DNA from: Candidatus Poribacteria bacterium
Lineage (GTDB): Bacteria; Poribacteria; WGA-4E; WGA-3G
Length of the DNA: 64,000 nucleotides
Assembly: GCA_028818995.1 (NCBI GenBank)
Contig: JAPPMR010000105.1
Coordinates: forward strand, 1-64,000
Direction: 5' to 3'
Shown here piece by piece: positions 17,857 to 27,208 of the stretch. Positions within the stretch are counted from its first letter, which is position 1; the number at the start of each line of letters is the position of its first letter. The notes under the pieces were generated by a model. That model was given only the letters and a program-made list of their open reading frames with translations, searched no databases and had not been told where the DNA came from. The position numbers were made by a program, and so were the translations under genes.

Positions 17857-19170
17857 TCAATTTGTTCCGTTGACACCATCGTTGGTAAGTTTGTCTTTCA
17901 CGCGTTTTAGGTCATCGGATACTGTGGAGTCTTTGATATACTCGGTATTCTTGATGGCTTCTTGGAAATCGTATTTTGCTCCCGACAGGTTCCCCATTGC
18001 TTCCTTTATCTCGCCCCGTGTGTGATAGAATAAAGCGGTGTTTGGATCTTCTTCTATAGGATTGTTTGAATGTTGTTCTATGGCAATATTAATGTCAATC
18101 ATGGCATTTTTATACCACTCTTGGATTTTCTCTGTATTCTCAGATTCTGATTCGGATTTGGCAAGATGTAGTTGTGCATCCGCCCGATTGTTGTAGGTGT
18201 CAGCATGGGCTGGACTTAATCTAATTACTTCGTCAAAATCGTAAATAGCGTGCTTAAGGAGTTGTTGTTTTTCAGATGGATCACTTTCGGCAGTAATAGA
18301 TTGACTTAGGACAGATTTAGCTGTTCCTCGTGCTTTATAAGCTGTGGAAAAATCTGGGCATAATCTTATCGCTTCGGTATAATCATCAATAGCACTCCGA
18401 AGTAGTTGTTGTGCCTCAACTAAAGCCTCTTCATCAATTTTAGATACAGCCAGTGACTTTCTCGCATCACCACGATTGATGTAAGCTATAATATAGTTTG
18501 GGTGTTTTCGGATGGTTTTATCTAAGTTATCTATTGCTTCAGTATAATGTTTAGTCTTGATTTTTCTCTTGCTTTTAACTAAATAGTCATAAGCTTTGAT
18601 TTGTTTTCTGTTTTGCCACTGTGTTAATGTTTCTATTTCATTTGTCTGGGAAAGCAATCCATTGAGAATGTTTGAGGTAACAGCTGCACTATAATATTTA
18701 CCACTTCCAAAGTTGACCCCTATGAACAATCCCTTACCGTCCAGCAAGGGACCCCCACTATATCCATCTTCAGTGTCGGCTGTTGTCTGCAACCATTGTC
18801 CGTTGTTCACGGATCTATGATATACTCCTTCTTTGGTCTCGTATTTTCCATCAATACAGCCAATTGCTTGTACGAATTCTCCCTTTTTTATCATATCACT
18901 GTTACCGATTCGAAAGCGCGTACCTATACCTGATACTTTCAGGATGACAAGATCGTTTTTATCATCAAATGCGACTACACCTTCAACATCATACTCTGTA
19001 TTAGAATCTAATAGTTTTGCTGACACTGATGTTGCGCCTGCAATACAGTGAATATTTGTTGCAATTAGGTTCTCTCTGACAAAAAAACCGGTGCCAGAAG
19101 TACCAGAAACTTTATTTTTGATAGAAACGATCATAGGTTGGTTATAGGTTTCTTCATTACATTGCTGCAT
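17857..19170 (-). CDS. Trypsin-like serine protease with C-terminal TPR repeats
   Basis: Residues 10-190 are a chymotrypsin-fold protease. GTGFFV starts it, and the catalytic triad is His in TNIHCIAGA, Asp in KNDLVIL and Ser in GYSGGPLLD. There is no signal peptide, so it should act in the cytoplasm. Residues about 200-430 contain at least four TPR-like repeats (AYINRGDARKSL, AYKARGTAKSVL, TYNNRADAQLHL, FYHTRGEIKEAM) for protein contacts. Cytoplasmic trypsin-TPR proteins are seen in bacterial immune and stress loci, where proteolysis is triggered by a sensor. No sensor ATPase is adjacent here, so the trigger is unknown. A GGAGG lies about 12 bases before the ATG. Confidence 0.82.
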   Translation of the reverse strand: MQQCNEETYNQPMIVSIKNKVSGTSGTGFFVRENLIATNIHCIAGATSVSAKLLDSNTEYDVEGVVAFDDKNDLVILKVSGIGTRFRIGNSDMIKKGEFVQAIGCIDGKYETKEGVYHRSVNNGQWLQTTADTEDGYSGGPLLDGKGLFIGVNFGSGKYYSAAVTSNILNGLLSQTNEIETLTQWQNRKQIKAYDYLVKSKRKIKTKHYTEAIDNLDKTIRKHPNYIIAYINRGDARKSLAVSKIDEEALVEAQQLLRSAIDDYTEAIRLCPDFSTAYKARGTAKSVLSQSITAESDPSEKQQLLKHAIYDFDEVIRLSPAHADTYNNRADAQLHLAKSESESENTEKIQEWYKNAMIDINIAIEQHSNNPIEEDPNTALFYHTRGEIKEAMGNLSGAKYDFQEAIKNTEYIKDSTVSDDLKRVKDKLTNDGVNGTN

Positions 19171-19357
19171 AATTTCGCTGTACCTCCATTAAACACACCA
19201 GTGTATTGTGCTAACCCTTCTACCGTTAATTATTCCGCAGTGGAATCGGTGTTGTCCTCAGATTTTGTCCAGTTCACGATGGAGATACCGATACCTATTC
19301 CGATGAGGTAGAAATAATAGTGATATTATCAAAAACTTTTTGACCAATAGTTCTCCT

Positions 19358-19630
19358 TTACGCGATTGGCGGTTTGTCGTTAAGTTTAAACAAAGCGTTA
19401 AACGCCTCCGACATCATATCTTGCATCGTCATATCTTTTTCAATGCCAAGAATCCTCAGTTGTTTGTAAACATCATCACTGAAATATCCACCAATATGGC
19501 GTTTGTCCTTTCGCGATGGTCTCACATTTTCAGTAGGTTTAGGAGTTGGTTCTACTTCAGTTGTAGTCTCTTGTGGCTTTAGTTGGTTTTCATTCTCAAT
19601 GAAAACCTGCGATAATTTCTTTTTTTGCAT
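19358..19630 (-). CDS. Ribbon-helix-helix partition partner (ParG-like)
   Basis: A 90-residue protein. A charged, flexible N-terminus of about 40 residues is followed by RHIGGYFSDDVYKQLRILGIEKDMTMQDMMSEAFNALF-type sequence (from about residue 45), a typical ribbon-helix-helix. The start lies 5 bases from the stop of the ParA gene. This layout, small ParA plus small RHH protein, is that of ParFG-type plasmid partition systems. There the RHH protein binds the upstream repeats and activates ParA through its mobile tail. The likely target is the repeat array at 20271-20430. Confidence 0.7.
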   Translation of the reverse strand: MQKKKLSQVFIENENQLKPQETTTEVEPTPKPTENVRPSRKDKRHIGGYFSDDVYKQLRILGIEKDMTMQDMMSEAFNALFKLNDKPPIA

Positions 19631-19634
19631 TAGA

Positions 19635-20255
19635 TTATACCCCCATTTCCTTAGCGATATATTTGTAGAGTGCTTTTATTTCTTGTGATGCTTTCCCACG
19701 CGGTTCATACTCTTGGACGGTGAGTCCGGAGATATATGAATGGACGAAAGCGATACGGCTTCCGATCTCACATGGAGCACACACCACACCGTAATGTTCT
19801 ATTGCTTTGCGTGCCTCAACCGCAAGGTCTCCGCGAGCAGGCACTGCATTCAAAACAACATGTGCTGGAACGTCTGCAAGATTTATTATCTTTATTGTTG
19901 AGCTGATTGCTTTCAGGTCTATCAATGAAGGTTTACATGGAATAATCGCGATATCTGCAGCATTGGCCGCGTCAAGTACAGCAGATTCCGTATGTGGAGC
20001 AGTATCCAAAATTGTAAGGGTGGCTCCGTTCTCTTTCGCAAGATGAAGCGTCGATTGCAACCGAGATGAGTGGGCTGAGATGACCGCAGGGGTATCATGC
20101 TCACGAGTATCTCTCCATTCTGCAGCACTTGCCTGTGGGTCAAGGTCGATTAGTGCAGTCGTATGTCCCGCTTTTTCCGCCGCGACAGCGAGACTAAGAG
20201 CCAGAGTTGTTTTTCCAGTGCCACCTTTCCTACTAACGATTGCTATCGTTTTCAT
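19635..20255 (-). CDS. parA: ParA-family partition ATPase
   Basis: A 206-residue ATPase starting MKTIAIVSRKGGTGKTT, a deviant Walker A with the signature Lys of ParA/MinD. DLDPQAS follows, with Walker B-like ILDTAPH. The start at 20255 has GGAAG about 10 bases upstream; the longer in-frame reading runs backwards through the repeat array and is not credible. There is no N-terminal HTH, so this is the short ParF type, which relies on a separate DNA-binding partner (the downstream RHH protein). It moves plasmid copies on the nucleoid. Autoregulation through the adjacent repeats is likely. Confidence 0.9.
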   Translation of the reverse strand: MKTIAIVSRKGGTGKTTLALSLAVAAEKAGHTTALIDLDPQASAAEWRDTREHDTPAVISAHSSRLQSTLHLAKENGATLTILDTAPHTESAVLDAANAADIAIIPCKPSLIDLKAISSTIKIINLADVPAHVVLNAVPARGDLAVEARKAIEHYGVVCAPCEIGSRIAFVHSYISGLTVQEYEPRGKASQEIKALYKYIAKEMGV

Positions 20256-20270
20256 GTGTTCACTTCCGTG

Positions 20271-20430
20271 TGCACACGTGCAAGTGTGCAAGTGTTGATG
20301 TGTGCGAGTGTTAAATAAAACGAAAAAAAACAACATGCGTTGCACACGTGCAGGTGTGCAAGTGTTCAAAGGTTCAAGTATGCACTGGTGTACGTGTGAA
20401 GGTGTGCATGTGTGCACACGTGCAGGTGTT
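20271..20430. repeat. Partition-site-like repeat array (three 17-bp copies, 70-72 bp apart)
   Basis: Three copies of TGCACACGTGCARGTGT start at 20271, 20341 and 20413, with the centre of each a perfect palindrome TGCACGTGCA-like core. Between them are many degenerate GTGTGCA and CAAGTGTT units. The array sits immediately upstream of parA, the expected place for a centromere (parS/parH) that also serves as operator. The 70-72 bp period is close to seven helical turns, which would put all copies on one DNA face. Confidence 0.65.
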
Positions 20431-20735
20431 TAAATCTCAAAGGTGGTAGAGTTCCGTCACGTCCTTCCGTATATAATTTCCCGGTAGGGTGGGAAATTCG
20501 GGTTTTCATCTACATGACAACAACGAATTCATAAGACGTTAAGGATATACTCTCGATTGTTAGAGTTTTATGGAATGGCATGGTAGTGGCACCTCCTTAA
20601 AAGTTGCGGGTCGCCGCAGCAAACCCGCCTGCCGTTTGTACCAACGCCGCCCTTTTTATTCCCTTAATTGTACTGACTACATCAGATTTTTCGTATAAAC
20701 ATGTAAACTTGTTTGTGATATTAGGAGAGATAAAA

Positions 20736-21404
20736 ATGTGCGGTCGTTATACGGCAATACAGTTATCGTTATTCGGGGACGATATTGACATACCGGGTAA
20801 TATTCCGCCCCGTTACAATATTGCCCCAACCCAAGATGTCGCGGTGATTACGAATGCGACGGCAGATGGTGGTAGAAGGGTTGAATTTCAGCGGTGGGGA
20901 CTAATTCCATCTTGGGCAAAAGACCCGAAAATCGGCAGTCGCATGATAAATGCGCGTTCAGAAACATTGAGCGAAAAACCGTCGTTCCGAAATGCTTACA
21001 AACGGCGACGATGTCTTATTTTGGCGGATGGTTATTATGAGTGGGTCGGTGTACCAGGGCAGCCAACGAAACAACCTGTCTATATCCGCTTCAAATCCCA
21101 AAGTCCGTTTGCATTTGCGGGGTTGTGGGAGGAGTGGTTTAACAAAGACATTGACGAGTCGATCCGATCTTGCACCATAATTACCTGCCCACCGAATTCT
21201 ATGTTAGAGAGGATTCATCACAGGATGCCTGTTATTTTACCAGCGGACACTCATGAACAGTGGCTTGACCCTGGAGAACAGAAATTAGAGACACTGCAAC
21301 AGCTGTTGCAGCCGTATTCTGGAGATGAGATGGAGGCATACGCAGTATCAACGTTCGTTAATAGTCCTAAGAATGATTCGCCAGAATGTATAGTACCTCA
21401 GTAA
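20736..21404 (+). CDS. SRAP-domain protein (YedK/HMCES type)
   Basis: The start at 20736 gives MCGRYTA, so the catalytic Cys2 is exposed once Met is removed, as in every SRAP protein; AGGAGA lies 8 bases upstream. Further SRAP marks are PRYNIAPTQ, RWGLIPSW, NARSET..FR.....RRCLILADGYYEW (Glu for crosslink reversal) and HHRMPVIL. SRAP proteins covalently cap abasic sites in single-stranded DNA at forks. Residues 9-13 read QLSLF, a perfect sliding-clamp motif, which is unusual this close to Cys2. Length 222 matches the family. It is followed by a strong terminator. Confidence 0.92.
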   Translation: MCGRYTAIQLSLFGDDIDIPGNIPPRYNIAPTQDVAVITNATADGGRRVEFQRWGLIPSWAKDPKIGSRMINARSETLSEKPSFRNAYKRRRCLILADGYYEWVGVPGQPTKQPVYIRFKSQSPFAFAGLWEEWFNKDIDESIRSCTIITCPPNSMLERIHHRMPVILPADTHEQWLDPGEQKLETLQQLLQPYSGDEMEAYAVSTFVNSPKNDSPECIVPQ

Positions 21405-21443
21405 AGACGTCCCAGTTTTAGCACGTCATCATGCACTTTAATT

Positions 21444-21477
21444 GGGCTGGAGTTATTCTCCAGCCCTTTCTGTTTTT
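21444..21477 (+). terminator. Rho-independent terminator of the SRAP gene
   Basis: A perfect 9-bp stem, GGGCTGGAG and CTCCAGCCC with a 5-base loop, is followed by TTTCTGTTTTT. It lies 40 bases after the SRAP stop and separates this gene from the dnaE operon. Confidence 0.9.
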
Positions 21478-21529
21478 AACAACTTTCCGAACACTTTTTA
21501 TAATTACTAACTTTAAGTAAATTTTTTTG

Positions 21530-21559
21530 TTGCATAAAAGTTTTAACATTCGTTATAAT
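21530..21559 (+). promoter_or_regulatory. Sigma70-type promoter of the dnaE operon
   Basis: TTGCAT at 21530-21535 and a perfect TATAAT at 21554-21559 are separated by 18 bases. The first gene of the operon starts 40 bases downstream with a GAGAGG ribosome binding site. Confidence 0.6.
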
Positions 21560-21598
21560 AATCTTCCTATTAAATGAAAATGGGAGAGGTGGTTTTGA

Positions 21599-21829
21599 AT
21601 GTCTATTGATAGGACAACATTTTACGAAAAGGTTGAGATGGCGAAAGAACGGATTATCAACCTAAACGGCAAGCAGAAACGTTGTGATCGTAATTGGTGG
21701 TGTTTACTCTCTGAAAAAGTGTTCTCTATTAGCAGATATGTGAATAGAAACGATCCAGATTTATCCAAAGTGTTGATAGAAGTCGTCGCTTGGATAGAGT
21801 TATGGGTCTGTTCAAAGGATTCATTTTAG
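21599..21829 (+). CDS. Small hypothetical protein, first gene of the dnaE operon
   Basis: A 76-residue, mostly helical protein (FYEKVEMAKERIINLNGKQ...VLIEVVAWIELWV). It is preceded by GGGAGAGG about 8-12 bases upstream and by a good promoter. No family is recognised. Its stop lies 13 bases before the next gene, so it is co-transcribed with the two other small genes and dnaE. A role around replication is inferred from position only. Confidence 0.6.
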   Translation: MSIDRTTFYEKVEMAKERIINLNGKQKRCDRNWWCLLSEKVFSISRYVNRNDPDLSKVLIEVVAWIELWVCSKDSF

Positions 21830-21842
21830 TTAGGGGGTTAGC

Positions 21843-22451
21843 ATGATACAACTCGTAAAATGTCCGCGGTGTTTACGGAAAGTCTATCCGGGAACTCGCA
21901 ACGGCAAACCGTTCATCTATGATTATATCGTTAATCAAGACGGAGAGATCACTTCTTGGCTGCCGCATAGTGAAACGTGTCCCTGGAGTCCGCTCCGAGA
22001 CCCATTGGCTAACGAGCAGATGAACATCAGAGACTATGCGGATGTGCTTGACGAGATTCAGATGATCTGGAAGCTTGATTGTGCTGTGCTTGAACCGCTC
22101 CCACCGATTGATTGGGAGGATGTTGACATATATGATGAACAGCCCCCACTCCGACATCTAAATCCGATTACCAACCAGCTTATAAAACTGGGGGGTCCGT
22201 ATCCGAAAGGGAATCGTGCGGAACTTGCCAACTATTTTATCGGGACAGTTGTAAACAGCGCGAAAAAGACTGTCGTCGCGCTCATTGTAACGGACACGCT
22301 TTTTGACAAAGTGCATGATTTTCTCTATCAATACGATAGTCGTAGCCGTGATAAGAGACAGTTAAAGCAGATTATTGTGGCAAGATACCGGCTTATATTA
22401 GATAGGACTGTGCCAACCGCACGAAACGGGAAATATCATCGTGGCATCTGA
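21843..22451 (+). CDS. Hypothetical protein with N-terminal zinc-finger-like cysteines
   Basis: A 202-residue protein beginning MIQLVKCPRCLRKVYPG, with further Cys and His in LPHSETCPW. The CPRC...H..C spacing suggests a zinc-binding module in the first 50 residues. The remainder is acidic in the middle (DWEDVDIYDEQ) and basic near the end (SRSRDKRQLKQIIVARYR). A GGGGG/TTAG region precedes the start. It overlaps the next gene by 11 bases. No family is recognised. Operon membership with dnaE suggests a nucleic-acid-linked role. Confidence 0.6.
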   Translation: MIQLVKCPRCLRKVYPGTRNGKPFIYDYIVNQDGEITSWLPHSETCPWSPLRDPLANEQMNIRDYADVLDEIQMIWKLDCAVLEPLPPIDWEDVDIYDEQPPLRHLNPITNQLIKLGGPYPKGNRAELANYFIGTVVNSAKKTVVALIVTDTLFDKVHDFLYQYDSRSRDKRQLKQIIVARYRLILDRTVPTARNGKYHRGI

Positions 22452-22668
22452 CAACAACAATATGATTTCAGATCATCATTTTAACGCGCTTGCGCGTGCG
22501 AATCGGTTACTTGTTCAAAACTGGAATGTGCTTTCAAAGATACGTGCGAATGGCGGGTTAGGGGACATTAGTCGTCTGATCGAAGCAGAGATGGCATACT
22601 TCCAGTCGCTCCAACTTGTATGGGACACTGCGGCGCATTGTATAAATACCGAGCAGGAAGGGGAATAA
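22441..22668 (+). CDS. Small hypothetical protein directly before dnaE
   Basis: A 75-residue helical protein starting at a GTG at 22441, inside the end of the previous gene. The sequence HHFNALARANRLLVQNWNVLSKIRANGG and IEAEMAYFQSLQLV predicts a helical bundle. It ends 7 bases before dnaE with GGAAGGGGAA near its stop that serves as the dnaE ribosome binding site. No family is recognised; tight coupling hints at an accessory for the polymerase. Confidence 0.55.
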   Translation: MASDNNNMISDHHFNALARANRLLVQNWNVLSKIRANGGLGDISRLIEAEMAYFQSLQLVWDTAAHCINTEQEGE

Positions 22669-22675
22669 ATAATAA

Positions 22676-25600
22676 ATGTCAGGGGAATTCGTTCATCTAC
22701 ATAATCATAGTGAATATAGTATGCTTGATAGTTCGTGCCGGATTGCTGATATAGTTCAGTGGGCGGTAGAAAATAGCGCGCCAGCAGTTGCGCTCACGGA
22801 TCACGGCAACATGTTTGGTGTCTGGGAGTTTTACACCACCGCACAAAAGGCGGGTGTGAATCCGATTATCGGCTGTGAGGTGTATGTTGCACCTGATGAT
22901 CGCAAAAAATGCGGTATAAACCAAAGCAGTCCATACCATCTTACGCTTTTATCAGAAAACGCGACTGGCTACAAGAACCTAATGAAACTGGTATCACTCG
23001 GTTATACAGAAGGTCTTGGTGATAAACCGTGTATTGACATGGAACTCTTGCGTGAATACCGCGAAGGGATCATCGCGTTGACGGGATGCATTGACGGGCA
23101 GGTGCCGCATCTTTTTGCCACAAATAGGCGAACCGAAGCGATCCAGTGCTTCAAAACGCTAATCGATATAATGGGCGCGCGGCACCTATATGTTGAGATA
23201 CAAAACCATTATATTAACAAAGAACTGAAAGCCTATCCACACATGGCAACATTAGCAAGAGAGTTCGATATCCCTATTGTAGGCACAAACAATTGTCATT
23301 ATCTCCGCAAAACCGATCACCGCATTCATGATGTGCTGCTCTGTATTCAAAACAAAACCACTGTCAGAGACCCGCATCGGTTGCGGTATACGCATCACTA
23401 CTACTTTAAGAGTGCCAATGCCATGCGTGAAGCACTCAAGGATTATCCGCCTGAAGCCATCAGCAACACGGTTGAAGTAGCAAAGCGATGCCAACTCAAA
23501 TTAGATTACGGTAAATATGTACTGCCGAAATACGATGTACCAGTCGGATACACAAACGACAGTTATCTCAAGGAACTGTGTTATCAAGGATTACGTGAGA
23601 AAATGGGAGGTGATCTACCTTCTGAGGTTAGACGCCAGTTGAATTATGAGTTGGAAATCATTCGCAAGACCGGTTATGCCGGCTATTTTTTGATTGTGTG
23701 GGATTATGTCAACTACGCCCATCAGCAGGGGTATCCGCTCGCTGCGCGCGGTTCTGCTGCCAGTAGTCTTGCGCTTTATGCGCTCGGTGTAATTACCTTC
23801 AATCCGATGGAATATGGGTGTATGTTCGAAAGGTTTTTGAATCTTGAAAGGGTGAGCCCACCTGACATCGATATAGATTTCTCGGATCGTGCGCGTGACC
23901 ATGTGATAGACTACATTGTCAAAAAATACGGACACGACTCCGTGGGCAAAGTCGCGACCTTTTCAACGTTAGGTCCCAGGGCAGCGATCACGGATGTAGC
24001 GCGTGCACTGGGTATCCCGCTTGACAACGCGAAAAAACTAACACGACTGTTGCCATACACGGCGGCTATTTCGCTTGACGATGTATTAGCACAGTCCCCG
24101 GAAGTGAAGGAGCTCTCGACACTTTCAGAATATCGCGAATTAATAGAAATAAGCACTGCGCTTGTCGGCTTGAAAAGGCATGTGTCGTGTCATGCGTCTG
24201 CGGTTGTTGTTACCAGTGGTCCGATTTCCGATTATGTGCCGCTATTCAAAAAAAATGGTCAGGTCGCGACACAGTTTGAAGGCGCAACGGTTGAAGATGT
24301 CGGTATCATCAAGTTTGATATTTTAGGATTACGAAGTCTGACGAAAACACATGATAGTCTGCAGATGATAAAGGAGAACCGTGGTAAAGATATTCGTTTA
24401 GAAGATATACCCTTTGACGATGAAAAGACCTTTTCACTCGTCAGCGAAGGCTTGGTTCAAGGGTTGTTTCAATTGGAAACATCGCCGGGAATGTACAATG
24501 TTGTGCGGCAGCTGAGAGCAGAAAACTTCGAGGATTTTTCGGCGATTGCTGCGCTGTATCGTCCGGGACCACTGGAAAGCGGCACGACGCGTCAGTTCAT
24601 TGCACGGAAAAACGGCTTGCAAAAGGTGGAATATGTGCATCCGCTACTCAAAAATGCGCTCAAAAATACTTATGGACTTTGTGTGTATCAGGAACAGGTG
24701 ATGCAGATTGCGCGGGATATGGCAGGTTTTTCGCTGGGTGAGGCGGACGTGCTCAGACGGGCGATGGGCAAAGTAAATGAGGGACTACTGAAAACGCAGC
24801 GCCATAAATTCGTTGCTGGAGCTCGCCAAAAGGGTATCTCAGCAAAAGACGCAGAAAAAGTATTTGACCTGTTAGAACCGTTTGGCGGGTATGCCTTTAA
24901 CAAATCACATTCGATTGCGTTTGCAATCGTCACATACCGGATGGCGTATCTGAAAACACACTATCCGCACGAGTTCATGGCTTCGATTATGACGAGCGAG
25001 TGTGATGACATCTCCAAAATTATCGCATACCGCAAAGAGTGCCAAAAACTTGAGGTATATTTGGGTGTATCCATCATTCTACTGCCACCAGATATAAATA
25101 ACAGCGGCAAGTATTTTTCGGTGGACGGGGATGCTATTCACTGTGGTCTTATCATTATCAAACATGTTGGGGATCGGGCAATAGAGGTTATCTTAACCGC
25201 TCGCGAGCAGGGCGGTCCTTTTCGGTCACTGCAAGATTTTTGTGAGCGTGTAGATATACGTATCGTCAATAAACGGTCAATTGAGAGCCTTATTCTCTGC
25301 GGCGCGTTTGATTCTGTTGAAAAACACCGTGCGCCGCTTATCGCGAATTTGGAGAAAATTATAAAACTTGGGAAACTCGTGAAATCGGAGCGTGACCGCG
25401 GGCAACTGCCGCTATTCCCATTTGATGTCCGCATCTCACTTTCGGGAACACCGGAATATGAATCTTTTGCGCTGTTTGCGATGGAAAAGGCGTTGTTAGG
25501 TTTTTATGTTTCTGGGCATCCAGTTGAAGCATATCACGATATTATCCAAAAACACGCAACTGCGGACACTGAAACGTTATCTGACTTCCACAATGATGCC

Positions 25601-26005
25601 GAAGTCTCTATCGTCGGTATGTTAACTCGTATTAAGAAAATGATCACGCAGAAGGGGGATACACTGGCGCTGCTTGCGTTAGAGGACACAAAAGGGATGG
25701 TACGCGTTGATGTATTACCAAGTCTGTATAGAAGGGTGAGCGCGCTTTCTGAAGGGAAGATTGTTTGGATTAAGGGCACTGTCAAAAATAGTGTCAATGG
25801 AACATACAGGCATTCTGAAGGACGATCGGAGAAAGAAAAACCGGGGATACAAGCAAGTGAGATTATGGATATAGCAGCTTTTACAAAATTCCGAACAGCT
25901 TCGTCGGAGGCAAGAATACCGGAAACTGATCTTAGCAACCTTACCAAACGGACAACTTTACCATCCGATTCGCGTGTGACCACCTCACAGACAGATACGA
26001 TATAA
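22676..26005 (+). CDS. dnaE: DNA polymerase III alpha subunit (DnaE type)
   Basis: A 1109-residue C-family polymerase, near the normal DnaE length. It starts with an intact PHP domain (FVHLHNHSEYSMLD, ALTDHGNMFG), then the polymerase active site PDIDIDFSDR (Asp397, Asp399, Asp401), YRPGPLESG, the finger domain (VYQEQVMQIARDMAGFS, LRRAMGKV), tandem helix-hairpin-helix, an internal clamp motif QLPLF at 910-914, and an OB fold (VSIVGMLTRIKKMITQKG). All expected catalytic aspartates are present. Presence on an element with ParA and a primase-helicase suggests it replicates the element itself or acts in translesion synthesis. No ImuA or ImuB neighbour is seen, which argues against a pure mutagenesis cassette. 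Confidence 0.93.
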   Translation: MSGEFVHLHNHSEYSMLDSSCRIADIVQWAVENSAPAVALTDHGNMFGVWEFYTTAQKAGVNPIIGCEVYVAPDDRKKCGINQSSPYHLTLLSENATGYKNLMKLVSLGYTEGLGDKPCIDMELLREYREGIIALTGCIDGQVPHLFATNRRTEAIQCFKTLIDIMGARHLYVEIQNHYINKELKAYPHMATLAREFDIPIVGTNNCHYLRKTDHRIHDVLLCIQNKTTVRDPHRLRYTHHYYFKSANAMREALKDYPPEAISNTVEVAKRCQLKLDYGKYVLPKYDVPVGYTNDSYLKELCYQGLREKMGGDLPSEVRRQLNYELEIIRKTGYAGYFLIVWDYVNYAHQQGYPLAARGSAASSLALYALGVITFNPMEYGCMFERFLNLERVSPPDIDIDFSDRARDHVIDYIVKKYGHDSVGKVATFSTLGPRAAITDVARALGIPLDNAKKLTRLLPYTAAISLDDVLAQSPEVKELSTLSEYRELIEISTALVGLKRHVSCHASAVVVTSGPISDYVPLFKKNGQVATQFEGATVEDVGIIKFDILGLRSLTKTHDSLQMIKENRGKDIRLEDIPFDDEKTFSLVSEGLVQGLFQLETSPGMYNVVRQLRAENFEDFSAIAALYRPGPLESGTTRQFIARKNGLQKVEYVHPLLKNALKNTYGLCVYQEQVMQIARDMAGFSLGEADVLRRAMGKVNEGLLKTQRHKFVAGARQKGISAKDAEKVFDLLEPFGGYAFNKSHSIAFAIVTYRMAYLKTHYPHEFMASIMTSECDDISKIIAYRKECQKLEVYLGVSIILLPPDINNSGKYFSVDGDAIHCGLIIIKHVGDRAIEVILTAREQGGPFRSLQDFCERVDIRIVNKRSIESLILCGAFDSVEKHRAPLIANLEKIIKLGKLVKSERDRGQLPLFPFDVRISLSGTPEYESFALFAMEKALLGFYVSGHPVEAYHDIIQKHATADTETLSDFHNDAEVSIVGMLTRIKKMITQKGDTLALLALEDTKGMVRVDVLPSLYRRVSALSEGKIVWIKGTVKNSVNGTYRHSEGRSEKEKPGIQASEIMDIAAFTKFRTASSEARIPETDLSNLTKRTTLPSDSRVTTSQTDTI

Positions 26006-26228
26006 ATGCACGAGCAGTGTGCCATCGTTTTGGAGTTCTGTATATATCGCGTGCGCGTTCACAAGTCTCACGTTTCTCGCATGCTATGTCTCGTCGCGAC
26101 GATCTCTCAAATCCTCTTATGCCAGTGTATCCTAAAACATCAAGGACGCTATGTAAAGAAAAAAGATGATTGGGGCGTGGAAGGATGAAAAGTAGGAAAA
26201 GAACGCAGAGGATACCTGCTACTTGGTG

Positions 26229-27206
26229 TTATTGTTTAAGTTTTCCCCAGAGCGTGGTGAGTTTGTTCACAGAGTCAACAGCATAGGGAACATTTGTCCA
26301 TTCAAAGAGTGACAAGCCATCCTCGAAATACGTTTTAAAAATTTGTTCAGTCTGTCCACTCTCAATGTGCACTGCAAAATTGGTGTAGGTAGGATCAAAA
26401 TCACTGTATAATGTGTAAACGAGAGACTGGCCGTCAGCTGACCAAGTAAGGTAATTAACGTCAATACCTTCTTCAAGTTCAATGTACTTTATGAAGCGCT
26501 GTCCGGCTGTTTTTATCCCTATTTTCTTGGGTCTTGTTGTTGTTAAAAAAGCGATCTTTTCCCCATCTGGCGAGTAAATGGGATCACTTCCCCCTTTGGT
26601 TACTTGTGAAACCTTTTTTGTCCGAATATCGAAATGGAATATCCCCCAATCCGTCTCGTATACAATTTCCTTGCCATTAGGTGCCCAGTCTACCTGTTCT
26701 GCATCCACTTCCAATAAAAGTTCCGCTTTTGGACGCTTTTTCTCTATTTCACGAAACGGAATGAGATAAAGTCCACGAATTAACTTTCCGTTCTTTGGAA
26801 TGATGAACGAAAGATTTATGAAAATAATATCTCCGTTTCGTGAGATAGCTACATCCGGAATCTGAGTATACTCTCCCTGTGTTAAGTTTTTTGCTCTTGC
26901 CTTAAGTCTCTTTCTATCAAGCAAGTAAACATCAACTAAATATGGTAGTTTACCATCTACTAATTGCCCTTCAGCAACAGCGACAACGTAGCGGTCATCT
27001 TTTTGTATGGAGAACGCCTTAATAGGTCTCGGCAATCTAAAAATACGTGCGCTACGTTCGTCATCCCCATTGCCGATCCATAATTCGTGGTAATCCGCTG
27101 GATATCTAAAGATGATCTTCCAGTTTGTTTGGGCGAGCGTTGTGAGTGGCAAGATGGCAAGACACAAACAGAGTATGTTAACAGTGTTTTTGAATCTATT
27201 TATCAT
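26229..27206 (-). CDS. Exported beta-propeller protein (TolB/PD40-like)
   Basis: A signal peptide (LCLCLAILPLTTLAQT) precedes a 300-residue mature protein with repeated propeller blades. WAPNGKEIVYETDWGIFHFDIRTKKVSQVTKGGSDPIYSPDGEKIAF-type repeats occur near residues 170-230, and WSADGQSLVYT follows. This is the PD40/TolB pattern. It starts 3 bases after the lipoprotein gene stop, so the two are co-transcribed. It likely works in the periplasm as a binding or scaffold protein. No enzymatic residues are evident. Confidence 0.72.
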   Translation of the reverse strand: MINRFKNTVNILCLCLAILPLTTLAQTNWKIIFRYPADYHELWIGNGDDERSARIFRLPRPIKAFSIQKDDRYVVAVAEGQLVDGKLPYLVDVYLLDRKRLKARAKNLTQGEYTQIPDVAISRNGDIIFINLSFIIPKNGKLIRGLYLIPFREIEKKRPKAELLLEVDAEQVDWAPNGKEIVYETDWGIFHFDIRTKKVSQVTKGGSDPIYSPDGEKIAFLTTTRPKKIGIKTAGQRFIKYIELEEGIDVNYLTWSADGQSLVYTLYSDFDPTYTNFAVHIESGQTEQIFKTYFEDGLSLFEWTNVPYAVDSVNKLTTLWGKLKQ

Positions 27207-27208
27207 AG

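Noticed and set aside
26006..26188. 60-codon plus-strand frame after dnaE
   Set aside because: No ribosome binding site, unusual composition, and no resemblance to a protein; probably chance.
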